Source: Nepenthes gracilis (taxonomy: Eukaryota; Streptophyta; Magnoliopsida; Caryophyllales; Nepenthaceae). Taken from it: a stretch of DNA of 64,000 nt. Below, piece after piece: positions 1 to 10,855 of this stretch. Position 1 is the first letter of the stretch; each line of letters opens with the position of its first letter. Below the pieces are notes generated by a model. It was not told where the DNA came from, ran no database searches, and saw only the letters and a list, made by a program, of their open reading frames with translations. Both the position numbers and the translations under genes were made by a program. The stretch is taken from contig BSYO01000016.1 in NCBI GenBank assembly GCA_033239525.1, positions 6,645,045 to 6,709,044 on the forward strand, in the 5' to 3' direction.

Positions 1-47
1 AAAGCAAGTAGTTGGGACATCTCAAATACGAAGGACATCAAAACAAG

Positions 48-450
48 TAAAAATTTTGGGTTTGATATGGGAGAAAGCTTCGAGACGAAGCTTTGAGAGA
101 GAGATGGTGGAAATGATAGAAATGAAATATGAACAAATGGAAAGAGAAGGTAAGTAGACTAACAATTGCAGTGAGTTTTAAAACTCTCTTACTTCATTAA
201 TTAGGAGAGTAGGTGTTTTTCTGTACTCAAAAAAATATGGAAAAACTAACTAAATAATTCTAATCAAAGAAGGAAAACTACTAACTAATTTGGTTACAAC
301 AAACTAATATTCTATGAACTAATTTTGGTCACAACAAACCAATATTCTGTACACTCATTTACCTCTTTGTCCTCTTGGACCTAGATGGATTTATGGATCG
401 TAGGCCTTCCTTCATTGTTCCTTGTGGCCCAACTACTTCAATTTCCAGCA
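48..450 (-). repeat. copia LTR (3' LTR of the minus-strand element)
   Basis: This 403-bp block aligns over its length with 3838-4001 joined to 8377-8611 (399 bp). The start has drifted from TG to TA, and the end is ...CCAGCA. Next to it, at 451-464, lies a pyrimidine-then-purine stretch whose complement fits a weak polypurine tract. Confidence 0.88.
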
Positions 451-637
451 CCCCTGTAAAATGGAGATGTCTACTATTTGCATATTGGACAAACGTGATG
501 AAAGCAAATTATGAGGTAGTTTTTTGGTAAAGATATTAGCTAATTGCCACTAAGTAACAATGTGTGCCATTTTGATCTTTCCTTCTTGAATTTTGTCTCT
601 GATTAAGTGACAGCCCAACTCAATATATTTGATTTGT

Positions 638-2058
638 TCATGAAAAATAGGATTTGTCATAATGTAAAGAGCGCCCGATTGCCACTGAAAGTAAAGCTGC
701 ATGTGGATGCTCAATAATAAAATCTTCAAGAATGAATGGTAACCAAGTTAGTTCACAGCAAGTAGTAGCCATAGCATTATATTTAGCTTCTGCAGAGGAA
801 CAAAAGACAACGGATTGTTTCTTATATTTCCATGAAAGAAGGGAATCTCGCAAGAAGGTATAATATCCAGTAACAAACTTGGGATTATCTGGGCATGAAG
901 CCCAATCAGAGTCACAAAATGCTCTAAGGTCCCCATTGATGAAAATCTGGAGAACAATAGTCCTTTCACTTGCACCTTCTATAGATATCTCAACACACGA
1001 TGAGCTGCTGCCAAATGCATTGTACTTGGTTTGTCCATGTACTAGCTGCGGTTTTGGATAACAAAGCATACATCTGGCCAAGTTATGGTGAGATATATGA
1101 GCCTACTGATAAATCATCAAAAAATGCTAGAATCTGTCAATGTAGATCCTCCTTCTCTGCTTAGTTTGTGATTTTGATCCAATGGTAGTTTGACAGTTTT
1201 GGCATCAATGGTGCTAGAATATCAAGAGTATATTATCGCTAACAAATATGTATACCCTTTGAAAATCTTGCTACTTCAATTCCTAGAAAATATCTCAGGG
1301 AACCAAGATCTTTAATTTTAAATTTATCACTGATAAAGCATTTAACAGACTCTATTGATTTAGCACAACATCTAGCCACAATAATATCATCCATATAAAC
1401 TGACAAGGCAGGGAAAGATTTGACGTCATGTTTGGTAAATAGAAATGTAATCTGCTCACGATTGAGTGTACCCGAAATCAATGAGAGCAGTGGAGAATTT
1501 TGAATACCACTGCCTAGATGCTCTTACAATATTTGCATACTTGGTGTGGCTTACTTTTGGTGTATCTGGTGGCTTTTTCGTATAAATTTTCTCATCCAAA
1601 TCTCCATGTAAAAAGATATTGTTCACATAAAATTGATGCACGTGCCAATTTACTTAACAAGTAATGAATAGTGACAAGTTTAGCAATGGGAGAAAAAGTT
1701 TTATGATAATCTATTCCCTCTTGTAAAGTGTATCCTTTTGCAACTAGGCAAGCCTTATACATTTTAATACTTCATCACTTCAATGTTTGATTTCATAAAC
1801 ATACTTATAGCCAATGATTTCTTTGCTAGGAGGAAGCTCAGGGATGATCCAAGTGTCGTTGCATTCCAAAGTATTCAATTTTGCTTCCATGGCCTTGCAC
1901 CAATTCGGATTTTTTACAGCTTGAGAGTAGGTTTTTGGCTCATTCAAAATAGAAATAGATGGTGAGAAGGCTCGAAATTCAGAAGATAATTTGCAATACA
2001 AAATAGATGAAGTTAAGGGGAAGGGCTTACCCAAAGGAGGATCACCATTTTTGCACAA
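638..2058 (-). pseudogene. copia pol remnant: reverse transcriptase and RNase H
   Basis: Four broken reading frames on the minus strand follow the copia RT-RNase H order. 1780-2058 holds the RT N-terminal part (PNWCKAMEAKLNTLECNDTW). 1456-1641 and 1239-1481 hold the palm region with the catalytic motif YMDDI and the copia signature DLGSLRYFLGIEV. 638-1081 holds RNase H with FCDSDWASCPDN and SSAEAKYNAM. Frames change between the pieces and stops interrupt them. The protein would copy element RNA into DNA in virus-like particles; here it is dead. Catalytic DD is still readable, so loss came from frameshifts and stops rather than active-site change. Confidence 0.88.
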
Positions 2059-2242
2059 ATAATTGATGCTTGAAGTGAGATGGCAATGAAAATCTTGCAG
2101 ATACTAGGGCACCTCTCAACCGTATGAATTTCCTTGGTGAAGTCTCTGTTTGTGGCTAAGTAAGAGAGGAAGGCAAAATCTCTTCCTGCTCATCAGTTTG
2201 GCCATCCTCTAAAGGTAATTCTATGGCTAAATCTGGACTGTT

Positions 2243-2512
2243 TTAAGGGTTATCGGTAGCCTGTTCTTGTGGAAGAAAGAAAGTTTCTTGTTGAGCAAAG
2301 AAGGTTTTGATTAGGTGTTCTATGAGGATGCTTTGTGATCTTTGAATCGATTCAGTGATACCTGCTGGATAAACTTTAAAAGGATAATTATTTTCATAAA
2401 AAATTACATTTAGAGTAAAAAGTGACAATATTTTCCAAATATAATACTTTGTATCCTTTAATTCCAAAGGGTAACCAAGAAAAACACATTTCTTGAATTT
2501 ATTTGTAACCAA
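2243..2512 (-). pseudogene. copia integrase C-terminal fragment
   Basis: The frame begins with KFKKCVFLGYPLELKDTKYY, the conserved KCVFLGY motif that follows the integrase core in plant copia elements, and continues into FYENNYPFK (usual form FHENxFPF). No zinc-binding domain or DDE core lies upstream of it in the element's sense. It joins almost directly to the gag linker, with a 20-bp direct repeat (2435-2454 and 2520-2539) at the junction. I infer a deletion that removed protease and the integrase core. Confidence 0.75.
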
Positions 2513-2519
2513 AGGGTAA

Positions 2520-3753
2520 CCAAATATAATACTTTGTATACTTTGTAAAGATTTTTATTTGTAAGGAAAGAAATGGAACTACCTGTCATCACTAGGGATT
2601 TGGTTTTTCTTGAATTTATGGTGGATTGAACTTGATTAACATAGTGGAGAGGAGTGGGGATATTATTTGGTTGGAGCATGCTCATTAGTTGCTGAAATTG
2701 TGCTTTGATCAATGCCACTTTATCATCATTTTCATCCTTACATCACTCCTAATGGAGAGACTGGACTGATTCACAAAGGCATTCGAGCTTCCTCCTTTGT
2801 TGTGAAGTTTATGTCCTGGTGGATACCCCTTGAGCTTGTAACACCTTTCAATCAAGTCTCCTAATTTGTTGTATTGGGGGGTACAACGTGAATTTCAGCT
2901 CTTCCCGCCAAAACGAAATTTTCGAGATTATGTCCTGAATTTTGACAATGAGTGCAAAAAGGTCCCTCCCTTCTCTGGTTAGTAGCATTTCTAGCATAGT
3001 TAATATTTCTTTATGCAGTCATGGCCATACATTCAGACGAAGGGATGGAAGACAACATTTAATGTTGATTTTCCTGTTGCTGAATAATAGAGAACACTCT
3101 ATTTACATAAGGAAGGGGATCCATTAACATAATTTGATCCCTAATGTTTGTATAGGATTCATTTAATCTAATAAAAAACTGCATAATGCAATACTGTTGA
3201 TGCGTATCCAATAGGATCATCAATTTTTCACATTCACAACTGGAAATGGGGTCATAAATTAGAATCTCATCCCACAAAGTTTCAAGTTTACCATAGTAAA
3301 TACTCACTGAATATTGTCCCTGAAGAAGGCTCGCAAGTGATTTCTTAAGTTGAAAATTTTGGGGTCCATTTTGTTGAGTGAAGCGATTCTTGAGCTCCTG
3401 CCAGATTTCAGCTGCAACATCCACAAAGACAACATTTGACTTGATGGTGTTGCTAATAGAGTTCTAGATCCATGAGATGACCATGTCATTGCAGCATTCC
3501 CAAGTTTTCAACAAGGGATCTTCTTGATTCGAAGGTTTTGATATGGTTCCATCAATGAACCCTATCTTGTTCTTGGCTCTCAAGGCTCGATGCACAGATT
3601 TTGACCAAGTGGAGTAGTTTTCAATGGTTAGAAGATATGTGACCAATACGCTGCTAGGCTATCTCCATTTTCCAAACGCAATGAATTTGTGGGATCATTG
3701 AGATTTAGGGTTTTTGTGGTTTGGTTTGAGACCAATTGAGGTGTCTCTGCCAT
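2520..3753 (-). pseudogene. copia gag remnant (UBN2-type)
   Basis: The start codon at 3753 begins MAETPQLVSNQTTKT. It is followed by ENYSTWSKSVHRALRAKNK and GFIDGTISKP, the conserved N-terminal block of plant copia gag, then by the UBN2-type helix region at 3059-3424 (AAEIWQELKNRFTQQNGPQ). A relic of the Cys-rich linker (ERCYKLKGYPPGHKL) is at about 2815-2860. Stops and at least two frame changes break it. The product would be the structural protein of the particle. The frame from 2458 to 2718 runs through the deletion scar into the integrase remnant, so that small frame is an artefact of the fusion. Confidence 0.85.
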
Positions 3754-3825
3754 GAAAAGGTAAAGACTAACAAAGAGGAAGAAGAAGAAGAACAACAACA
3801 ACAACAAAATCGAGTGAGAGCAGCC

Positions 3826-3837
3826 ACTCTGATACCA
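3826..3837 (-). promoter_or_regulatory. copia primer-binding site
   Basis: The complement reads TGGTATCAGAGT, the standard site for initiator tRNA-Met. It touches the LTR end at 3838, which fixes both the element's orientation and its 5' LTR boundary. Confidence 0.9.
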
Positions 3838-4001
3838 TGAACATTTTAGGGTTTGATTTAGGAAAAAGCTTCGAGATGAAGCTTCGAGAGAGAAATGGTG
3901 AAAATGAAAGAAATGAAATATGAACAGAGGGGGAGAGAAGGTCGGCAGACAAATAACCGCAGTGGGTTGTAAAACTCTCTTACATTAATTAGGAGAGTAG
4001 G
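3838..4001 (-). repeat. copia 5' LTR, first part (split by insertion)
   Basis: It begins TGAACATTTTAGGG directly beside the PBS and matches positions 48-210 of the left LTR. It stops at the 5-bp target-site duplication GTAGG (3997-4001) of the nested gypsy; the rest resumes at 8377. Confidence 0.92.
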
Positions 4002-4513
4002 GGTTACCGGTTTCATTGGCGACAACATTACCGCATCCGCTAATCAGCCGAGGCAGAAGAAAAGTACCAAAATTATTTAGCCGCCCCGACAATTTCGTGA
4101 CTTTCTCTAAGATTTTACATATATATATCATATATAGTCCACATCACACACAACATATTACACATTACACTTGCATATTATTTTCTTTTGCATGTGGGAG
4201 CTGTTAGCATTAACTGATTACTTATTTGCTTTATGCTTACTTGTTTGCTTTCTGTTTCTTTTTACTGTTAACATCTTTTTGTTTCACTGTTTATATAGGG
4301 ACTAACAATGACTTAAGGTAATACAGAGATATTTTCCACTTTCCCCTTTTCTCTCGAATCTTCTTTGCTATCCTCTACTTTCTCTTATTCTCTCTACCCT
4401 TCCTCTCTATTCCTCTCTGTCTGAACTCCCCTCGCTGCTTGTTTCTTGTGCTGATTTTGGTTGTAGTGTAGCCAATCGCTGTCGCAGAGCTTTACTATGA
4501 GCAGATTACAACA
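4002..4513 (+). repeat. gypsy 5' LTR
   Basis: 512 bp, matching 7858-8371. The first base pair is GG where the other copy has the canonical TG; both end in CAACA. The gag-like frame starts at 4498, inside the LTR end, so the usual untranslated leader seems lost. Confidence 0.9.
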
Positions 4514-5812
4514 TCTTGATGCTTTCATTGAGACAATGACAGAGGGAATAATGACCAGATATAGGGCTCTCGAAGAGTCCACCACTAGCATGGCGCATGA
4601 GCTGAGAGACGTCGTGGAATTGTATACCAACATGCAGACTATTTCAATACCATTTTGACCTCCACAGAATACTTTCAACAATCTTTCACTGACGTCCAGC
4701 ACTCCATCACTAAAATGCGACAAACCCTAGCTCAGCTCAAATGACAAACCCTGTCATCTTCAAATCCCCTTTTGTTACCCACACCGACTTCGTTTGCACC
4801 TTCACCCACAGTTATCTCTCACCCATCCACCCAAACCCTACCCATAGTCTTAGCCTCGCAACCTAATACACAAATCTCATCCCAAATTTGTTTACCCAAG
4901 CTTGAGATTCCACTTTTCACTGGCGAAAATGTTATCGGTTGGTTGTTCCAGATTTCCTATACCATGGTACACCGCCGAAACAAAAACTAACCGTAGTGGC
5001 CTTCTATATGACTGGTGTGTCCCTCCAATGGTGCCAGTGGATGTATGCAACACGTCAGCTGTTCACATGGGAGATCTTCACCAAGGATCTTGAACTTCGC
5101 TTCAAGCCCTCTTTGTATATGAATTACGAAGCCGCTCTGTACAAGCTTAGGCAGGATATAACTATGGCTGCTTATATGGCCGAATTCGAGTCTATCTCTA
5201 CACAGTCACCAAGTTTGTCAACTACTAATCTATTAAATTGCTTTATCTCGGGCCTCAAGTATGATATTCGGCAGGAGCTACTATTATTGAAGCCTATAAC
5301 TCTACCAAACACCATTGGTATGGAAAAATTGGTAGAGGAAAAAATGAATGCTAGTTGAATGAGTTCTCCACGGCTACCCCTTCCCAAATCCTCTGATAAT
5401 ACTGTTTCCACGATGGCTAAAAAACCCCATTTGGCTACCCCTTCCCAAATCCTCTGATAATACTGTTTCCACGATGGCTAAAAACCCCATTCCTTATCTA
5501 CCAATAGAAAAATTAACCCCTGCCAAAATGGCTTCCCGTCGGAGTCGAGGCCTATGCTTTAATTGTTATGAAAAGTTCACGCCGGGACATCGATATAAAC
5601 CCCCACAATTTTTATGTATGATCATGGAGGATGATAGGGGTACTCTTCCGGGAGTCCGAAGTCTGGAGATAGACTCTACTGAACCAGATATTATGGGCGA
5701 CCAATTTCAGGAGGCTGAATCCTTACCTCCTTCAATTGACCATACTCCTCCCATCTGTCTGCATGCTCTTGAACATCACTTTGTACCTACTACCTTGCGG
5801 TTGCAAGGATAA
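4498..5812 (+). pseudogene. gypsy gag remnant
   Basis: It starts MSRLQHLDAFIETM and then breaks. The central retrotransposon-gag domain is readable at 4880-5358 in two frames: PKLEIPLFTGENVIGWLF, LTVVAFYMTGVSLQWCQW, then ELRFKPSLYMNYEAALYKL and CFISGLKYDIRQEL. A zinc-knuckle relic follows at about 5557-5600 (CFNCYEKFTPGHRY), with the last Cys changed to Tyr. Between them the text at about 5373-5412 is repeated at 5434-5474 (CTACCCCTTCCCAAATCC), a local duplication of about 60 bp that adds a frame break. It is a dead copy of the particle protein. Confidence 0.82.
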
Positions 5813-6240
5813 ATCCTGGGCCAATTAGTTGTTTTTCTAATTGACAGTGGGTCCACCCACAATTTCTTGCAGACGCATATGGCTAAATATTTTGGACTTC
5901 CCGTAGAGCCTTCTCATTATCTCAACGTTACAGTAAGCAATGAGGATTCCCTGAGATGCGGGGGCTATGTACCAAGGTCCAGATCACTTTGGGCAAAGCC
6001 CATTTTAGTGTTGATATCTATCTGCTGCCAATTTATGGGGCTGATATTGTATTTGGCATCCAATGGATGGCCTCAATTGGTCCTGTGCTCTTTGACTATC
6101 AGGTGTTATGAATGAGTTTCAATCATGACGGAACTAAACTCACTTTACATGGCATACCATCAGCCTTTGTGGCCACCATGACATTGGGTCAATTGAGGAG
6201 AGGTGACTTTACTCAGTCAGTAGCTTCCTACTTCCAGTTA
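5813..6240 (+). pseudogene. gypsy protease remnant
   Basis: At about 5815-5910 the reading is LGQLVVFLIDSGSTHNFLQ, the classic DSG(S/T)xxF aspartic protease motif of gypsy elements, followed by HMAKYFGLPVEPS. Downstream, after frame changes, IYLLPIYGADIVFGIQW can be pieced together from two frames (about 6017-6070). It would cut the Gag-Pol polyprotein. The catalytic DSG is intact but the frame is not. Confidence 0.78.
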
Positions 6241-6316
6241 ATTATCCTTCCTGCTCCAGAACCTACCTTGGACAACTAGCCATCCGCTTCTTGTTTCACC
6301 ATCCAGTTTCATTCAA

Positions 6317-7640
6317 ATGTCCCTTCACAAATTACTACAAACCTCAACAATACCCTCTCCTCCTTTGCAGATGTTGTTGCAATTCCCTGAGGATTGCCCC
6401 CCACCATTCCACAAACCACTGAGTTCCTTTGAAACCCAATATGATGCCAGTAAATGTCAAACCGTATCGATATTCCCATTTTCAGAAGGTAGAATGGAGA
6501 GGCTAGTTCAAGAAATGTTGGATGAAAGTATTATCTGGCCTAGTATGAACCCTTTGTCTTCCCCCGTATTGCTGGTTAAGAAAAAGGATGGCAGCTGGCG
6601 ATTCTGCATTGATTACCGAGCTCTCAATGCACTTACAATTAAAGATCGTTTTCCCATCTCTACTGTGGATGAATTATTTGATGAATTACATGGAGCTCGC
6701 GTGTTTTTCAAGTTGGACTTACGAGCCGAGTATCACTAGTTGCCAGTACATACTGCTGATGTTCATAAAACAGCTTTTTGGACACACGAAGGCCACTACA
6801 AGTTCTTGGTAATGCCCTTCGGCCTTTCTAATGCCCCTTGCACGTTTCAGTCCGAGATGAACTCTATTTTCCGCCCTGTCCTTCGAAAATTTGTGATGGT
6901 TTTCTTTGATGATATCTTGGTCTATAATCCATCCTGGGAACTACACTGCCAGCATCTGGCGCGCACATTGCAAATTTTGCGGGACCATTCCTTCTATATC
7001 AAACAATCTAAATGCGAGTTCAGGCGTACCTTGATAGCTTACCTAGGCCACATTGTTTCAAAAATAGGGGTGACAGTAGATCCAGCTAAGATAGAAGCCG
7101 TGCAAAGTTGGCCTGCACCAGCCAACGTCAAGCAGTTGCAAGGTTTCCTAGGATTAGCTGGGTACTACCAACGGTTTGTAGCCCGCTATGCCCAAATTTC
7201 AGCACCCCTCACCCAGCTATTGCGGAAGGGTGCCTTTATATGGCCTCCGACGCAAACGGCAGCTTTTCAAGCCCTCAAAGCTACCCTCACCATCACTCTG
7301 GTGCTGGCGTTGCTAGATATTTTCCAACCATTTGTTGTTCAGACTGATGCGTCGGAAGATGGTATCGGAGCTGTCTTAATGCAGGCCGGACATCCTACTG
7401 TGTTTTTCAGTCGGCAGCTCTGTCCTAGGCTGCAAATAGCCTCCACCTACATCAGAGAACTCTGTGCCATTTAAGAGGCTGTAAAAAAATGGCAACAGTA
7501 TCTCTTGGGCACTAAATTCACTATCATGACCGATCACCAACCCTCAAAGTTTCTGTTAAAGCAGGCCATCCACACTCCTGAGCAACAAATATGGATCACT
7601 AAATTATTGGGATATGATTTTGAAATCGTTGGGGCAGCTG
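6317..7640 (+). pseudogene. gypsy reverse transcriptase and RNase H
   Basis: This is the best-preserved part of the element. 6317-6739 holds the RT fingers ([20 protein letters not shown]) and ends at a TAG where the family has a glutamine codon (YH*LP). 6740-7474 continues in frame with FLVMPFGLSNAPCTFQ, the catalytic FFDDILVY, the connection domain (LQGFLGLAGYYQRFV) and RNase H (VVQTDASEDGIGAVL). A second stop at 7474 precedes the RNase H end (TDHQPSKFLL, then TKLLGYDFEIV at about 7600-7630). The sequence then jumps to an inverted LTR piece, so integrase is missing. Confidence 0.92.
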
Positions 7641-7716
7641 GATAATTCTGGTACTTTTTCTTTGCCTCGGCTGATTAGCAAATGCAGTAATATTGTTGGC
7701 AATGAAACTAGTAACA
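7622..7716 (-). repeat. inverted fragment of the element's own LTR start
   Basis: The reverse complement of this stretch matches the first ~95 bp of the LTR at 7858 (for example AATCAGCCGAGG and AACAATATTAC). The junction with the RNase H end lies in shared sequence (GAAATCGTTGGGGCAGCT against GAAATCATCGGGGCAGCT of the LTR complement). It sits where the integrase should be. Confidence 0.85.
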
Positions 7717-7730
7717 AGGAATAATTGTAC

Positions 7731-7857
7731 CTCAATTTCTTGTTCAATGGCAATTCTAGTCCGCTGAGGATGCCACATGGGAGCCTGCTACCGACTTCAT
7801 CCAAGATTTTCGCTCATTCAACCTTGAGGACAAGGTTTTGTTTGATGGGGAGGGTAA
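7731..7857 (+). pseudogene. chromodomain-type tail of the lost integrase
   Basis: It reads FLVQWQF*SAEDATWEPA and FRSFNLEDKVLFDGEGN, the usual C-terminal end of chromovirus integrases (VQW...ATWE...FNLEDKV), with one stop. The polypurine tract GATGGGGAGGGTAA follows at 7844-7857, touching the 3' LTR. It would target integration to chromatin. Only this tail of the integrase is left. Confidence 0.8.
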
Positions 7858-8371
7858 TGTTATTGGTTTCATTACCAACAATATTACCACATCTACTAAT
7901 CAGCCGAGGTAGAGAAAAACTACCAGGATTATCTAGCTGCCCCGATGATTTCGCGACTTTCTCTAAGATTTTACATAGATATATTATATATAGTCCACAT
8001 ATCTCACGCTACATATTACACATTACACTTGCATATTATTTTCTTTGGCACGTGGGAGCTGTTAGCATTAATCGGTTACTTATTTGCTTTCTGTTTACTT
8101 ATTTGCTTCCTATTTCTTTTTACTGTTAGCATCTTTCTGTTTCACCGTTTATATAGGGACTGACAATCACTTAAGGGAATACAAAGACATTTTCTACTTC
8201 CCACTTTTCTCTCGAATCTTCTCTGCTGTCCTCTACTTTCTCCTGTTCTCTCTACCCTTCATCTCTATTCCTCTCTGTCTGAACTCCCCTCCCCGCTTGT
8301 TTCTTGTGCTGATTTTGGTTGTGGTGCAGCCAATAGCTGTCGCAGAGCTTTGCTGTGGGAAGATCGCAACA
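7858..8371 (+). repeat. gypsy 3' LTR
   Basis: 514 bp, TGTTATTGG...CAACA, preceded by a polypurine tract and followed by the target duplication GTAGG (8372-8376). Confidence 0.92.
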
Positions 8372-8376
8372 GTAGG

Positions 8377-8611
8377 TGTCATTTATACACCAGAAATCTG
8401 GTATAACTTACTAAATAATTCTAATAAAAAAAGGAAAACTACTAACTAATTTGGTTACAACAAACTAATATTCTACTGAGTAATTTTGGTTACAAGAAAC
8501 TACTATTCTGTACACTCTTATTTACACCATTGTCCTCCTGGGTGGATGGATTAATGGATCGTCGGACTGCCGTCACTGTAACTTGCGGCCCAACTTCTTC
8601 AATTTCTAACA
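8377..8611 (-). repeat. copia 5' LTR, second part
   Basis: It continues the LTR text interrupted at 4001: CTAAATAATTCTAATAAA..., matching 211-450 of the left LTR and ending TAACA. The pentamer ACGAG (8612-8616) closes the element. Confidence 0.9.
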
Positions 8612-9254
8612 ACGAGAAGAAATGAAGACATAGTAGAAGCACAGGTACACCAAAAGGAGAAAAACGAAGTCTGCATAGTAGTGCACCAATATCCACCCAA
8701 CCAAAAAATTCACCGGGTCTCACTCTCTCTTTGGTAACGAGCAATATCCAAAAATTGTGGAACATATGCCCCCCGCTAAAACCCTCAAAATAGAATTTTC
8801 TTGGCTGAATATGTAATAATCTGAATTGAACAAAAAGAAAGGAAGCGCGCAAAACGGTAGTTAATATTTTACCGGAATGGAGCCCCCGCGCTCTCCGGGA
8901 ATTTGATCGAGGAGAGACCAATCTACGCGTGCCACGTGGTCTACAAGAGCGGAAGGCTGCAATCCCAAGATTAGAGGCGCTTCCTTTTGCTGGTGCTGGT
9001 ACTGCTCCTCCTCTGGCTTCCCAAATCCTCCATTGATGTGCTGCGGCTGCTCCGCCCCCATCCAATCTACCCTCTCGCGCTCTCGCAAAACAAAAATCGA
9101 TCAAACTTTCCCGAAAGGGTGAGAGGGACTGAAGTTGAGCAGTCTGCAGCCTCCCGCTGTGCAGCGTGAGGGGGCAATTAAAATTTGAAGTTTCCCGTGA
9201 GAGCAATTTCGTCCTCGCCCTATATCTTTGGGTTTGTTAAATACACCGACATCT
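8612..9254. other. unassigned flanking DNA, no gene seen
   Basis: This is the sequence into which the copia element inserted. It is GC-richer around 8860-9170 than its surroundings. A long minus-strand frame crosses it (8490-9206), but it begins inside this DNA and runs into the copia LTR and has no family resemblance, so I do not call it a gene. Confidence 0.5.
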
Positions 9255-10560
9255 TTTATAGATTTGGTGAGTTGAACTTTTCATCCGTACTTAGATCAGT
9301 TTGGAGTGGTTTCATCGATGGTTCTCTAAATTATTCGAGGAATTTTAGAGAGCATGATTTGAGGATTTTGTTGTGGATCTCGAAAAAAGGGTGGATGTTT
9401 GAATAAATGTGAGTTTTAATTGGAAAAAGTGTCATTTTGGGGTTATATTGTTTCTAAGGGTGATATGTCTGGGGATCTAAAGAAAATTGAAGTTGTGGAG
9501 AGACCGACAAATGTTGCGAAGGAGCTTAGTTTTAGGGGTCTGGTTAAATCTAATAAGTGTTTTGTTGAAAAATTTCAGAAATTGTTTTAACTTAATGTAA
9601 TGTAGGAATGAACAATTTTTATTCAGAATGAATATTATGACAAAAATTTTCAAGAATTGAAGAGAAGGTTGATGACAATGCCTATTTTGGTTGATCTTTG
9701 ATGGATCAGGATGATTTGTAGTATACTGTGATATTTTTACGAGAAGTTTGCTATAGGTATCAATGCAGTGTGGTCGGATGATTGCTTTTGGGTTAAAGCA
9801 ATTGAAGGTCTATGAACAAATTTACCTTACCTATAGTTTGAAGTTCATAGTTAAGAACTTTGCTTTGAGGATTAGAAGTATTATTCGTATGAGGAGTTTG
9901 TGGCTTAAAGTATTTGTTTCGTCGAAAGAGTTGAATGCATGACGATGTAAGTAGATGAATTTGGGTAATGAGTATGTGCAGAAGGGATTCTTTGTTTTCA
10001 AGATAGAAATTTGTTCCAATTATGGAGGAATTTAAGGAGAAAATTTTATTTGAAACCCACAGATAGAGATATATAAATCCTTCTAGTGACGAATATGAAA
10101 AGGAAATTTGTAGCTTATATGGCTTATGTGTGTGTTAATGGGAAAAAGTTGAGTATGAGAAGCCTCTAAGATTTTTACTTTCTTTGCTGACTTCCAGGAG
10201 TGAATAGATATATATAGTGAAAGATTTTGTTTCAAGGTTATCCAGGATGGCTATTTGGGTATTTGTGGATTGGCTGCCAAGGTCGACCCATTTCTCGCAA
10301 ATCTGAATAACATACTTGAGGAATACATTGGCTCACCAGTATACTAATGAGATGATAATATTACAAGTATGCCGATCTTGAGGTTTCGTTTGTGATCTAA
10401 GGTTTGTGCCAAATTTTGGGACTAGTTGCCTAAAAAATTGGACGTTGAGTTTAAAATGGATATGGTATTAGATTTGCAAATAGATGATTTATCAAAGTAG
10501 CACAGCGGAAGCGTGTGGGCCCTAAGTCCTCAGCTATAAAATTTGATTTAGGGATTTGAT
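9255..10560 (+). pseudogene. heavily decayed Ty3/gypsy pol (RT to integrase)
   Basis: Short matches in the right order but in changing frames show a gypsy pol. The RT end reads FHPYLDQFGVV, then FIDGSLNYSRNFREHDL at about 9310-9360, where the catalytic DD has become DG. Then come GYIVSKGDMSGDLKKIE, FVEKFQKLF and RLMTMPILVDL. RNase H appears as LKQLKVYEQIYLTYSLK (about 9790-9845). Integrase appears as VDWLPRSTHFSQI and HQYTNEMI (about 10265-10360). There are many stops and no LTRs. It is not in line with Tat-1 beside it and is an older relic. Confidence 0.7.
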
Positions 10561-10855
10561 GTAGGAAATTTGAGTTGAAACTACAATTGAGGATATCAAT
10601 TTTGAAAGATAAGAGGCAATCGGGTGACTAAATTGCCGCTCACCAAGTTTCCTTGTAATAATAGTTAGCAATCGAGTAATATGATAATTCTGTAAGAATT
10701 GGGTTTCATAATTATGCTAATTATATTAAAAATCTGAAAGTTGGAAGTTCACCCTGGGACATAGCAATGACGCCAATTTAATAGATAGAGCCGGTTAGCA
10801 GCCGATTTATTTTTGGTTGGTTGGGAGCAGCTTACACAAGAGAGTGGGGTAGTAG
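10561..10855. other. junction stretch, nothing recognised
   Basis: AT-rich DNA between the decayed pol and the Tat-1 repeats. No part resembles the Tat-1 LTR (16603-17457), so the 3' LTR expected here is missing. Confidence 0.5.

Larger units (their letters stand above)
4002..8371 (+). mobile_element. Ty3/gypsy chromovirus-like element nested in the copia LTR
   Basis: The two LTRs (4002-4513 and 7858-8371) are in direct orientation, and the insert is flanked by GTAGG on both sides (3997-4001 and 8372-8376). The internal order is gag, protease, RT, RNase H, then a chromodomain-type tail beside the 3' LTR. The integrase is absent; in its place lies an inverted LTR fragment (7622-7716). The chromodomain tail (FNLEDKVLFDGEGN) points to a Tekay/Del-like chromovirus. 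No tRNA primer-binding site is visible after the 5' LTR. The LTRs differ at many positions, mostly C/T or G/A, so the insertion is old. All frames are broken. Confidence 0.92.
48..8611 (-). mobile_element. Ty1/copia LTR retrotransposon, interrupted by a nested gypsy element
   Basis: On the minus strand the order from 5' to 3' is LTR, PBS, gag, (protease and integrase core missing), integrase C-terminus, RT, RNase H, LTR, which is the copia order. The left LTR (48-450) matches a right LTR that is split in two (3838-4001 and 8377-8611). Flanking pentamers are acaag (43-47) and acgag (8612-8616), a target-site duplication with one mismatch. Without the nested insert the internal part is about 3.4 kb, shorter than a full copia body, because the protease and most of the integrase are gone. 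All coding parts carry stops or shifts, so it cannot move on its own. I am sure of the superfamily; the lineage within copia is not determined. Confidence 0.93.

Noticed and set aside
8490..9206. Minus-strand frame of 238 codons
   Set aside because: It runs from unassigned DNA into the copia LTR, has no recognisable motif and uses LTR sequence as its C-terminus, so it is chance.
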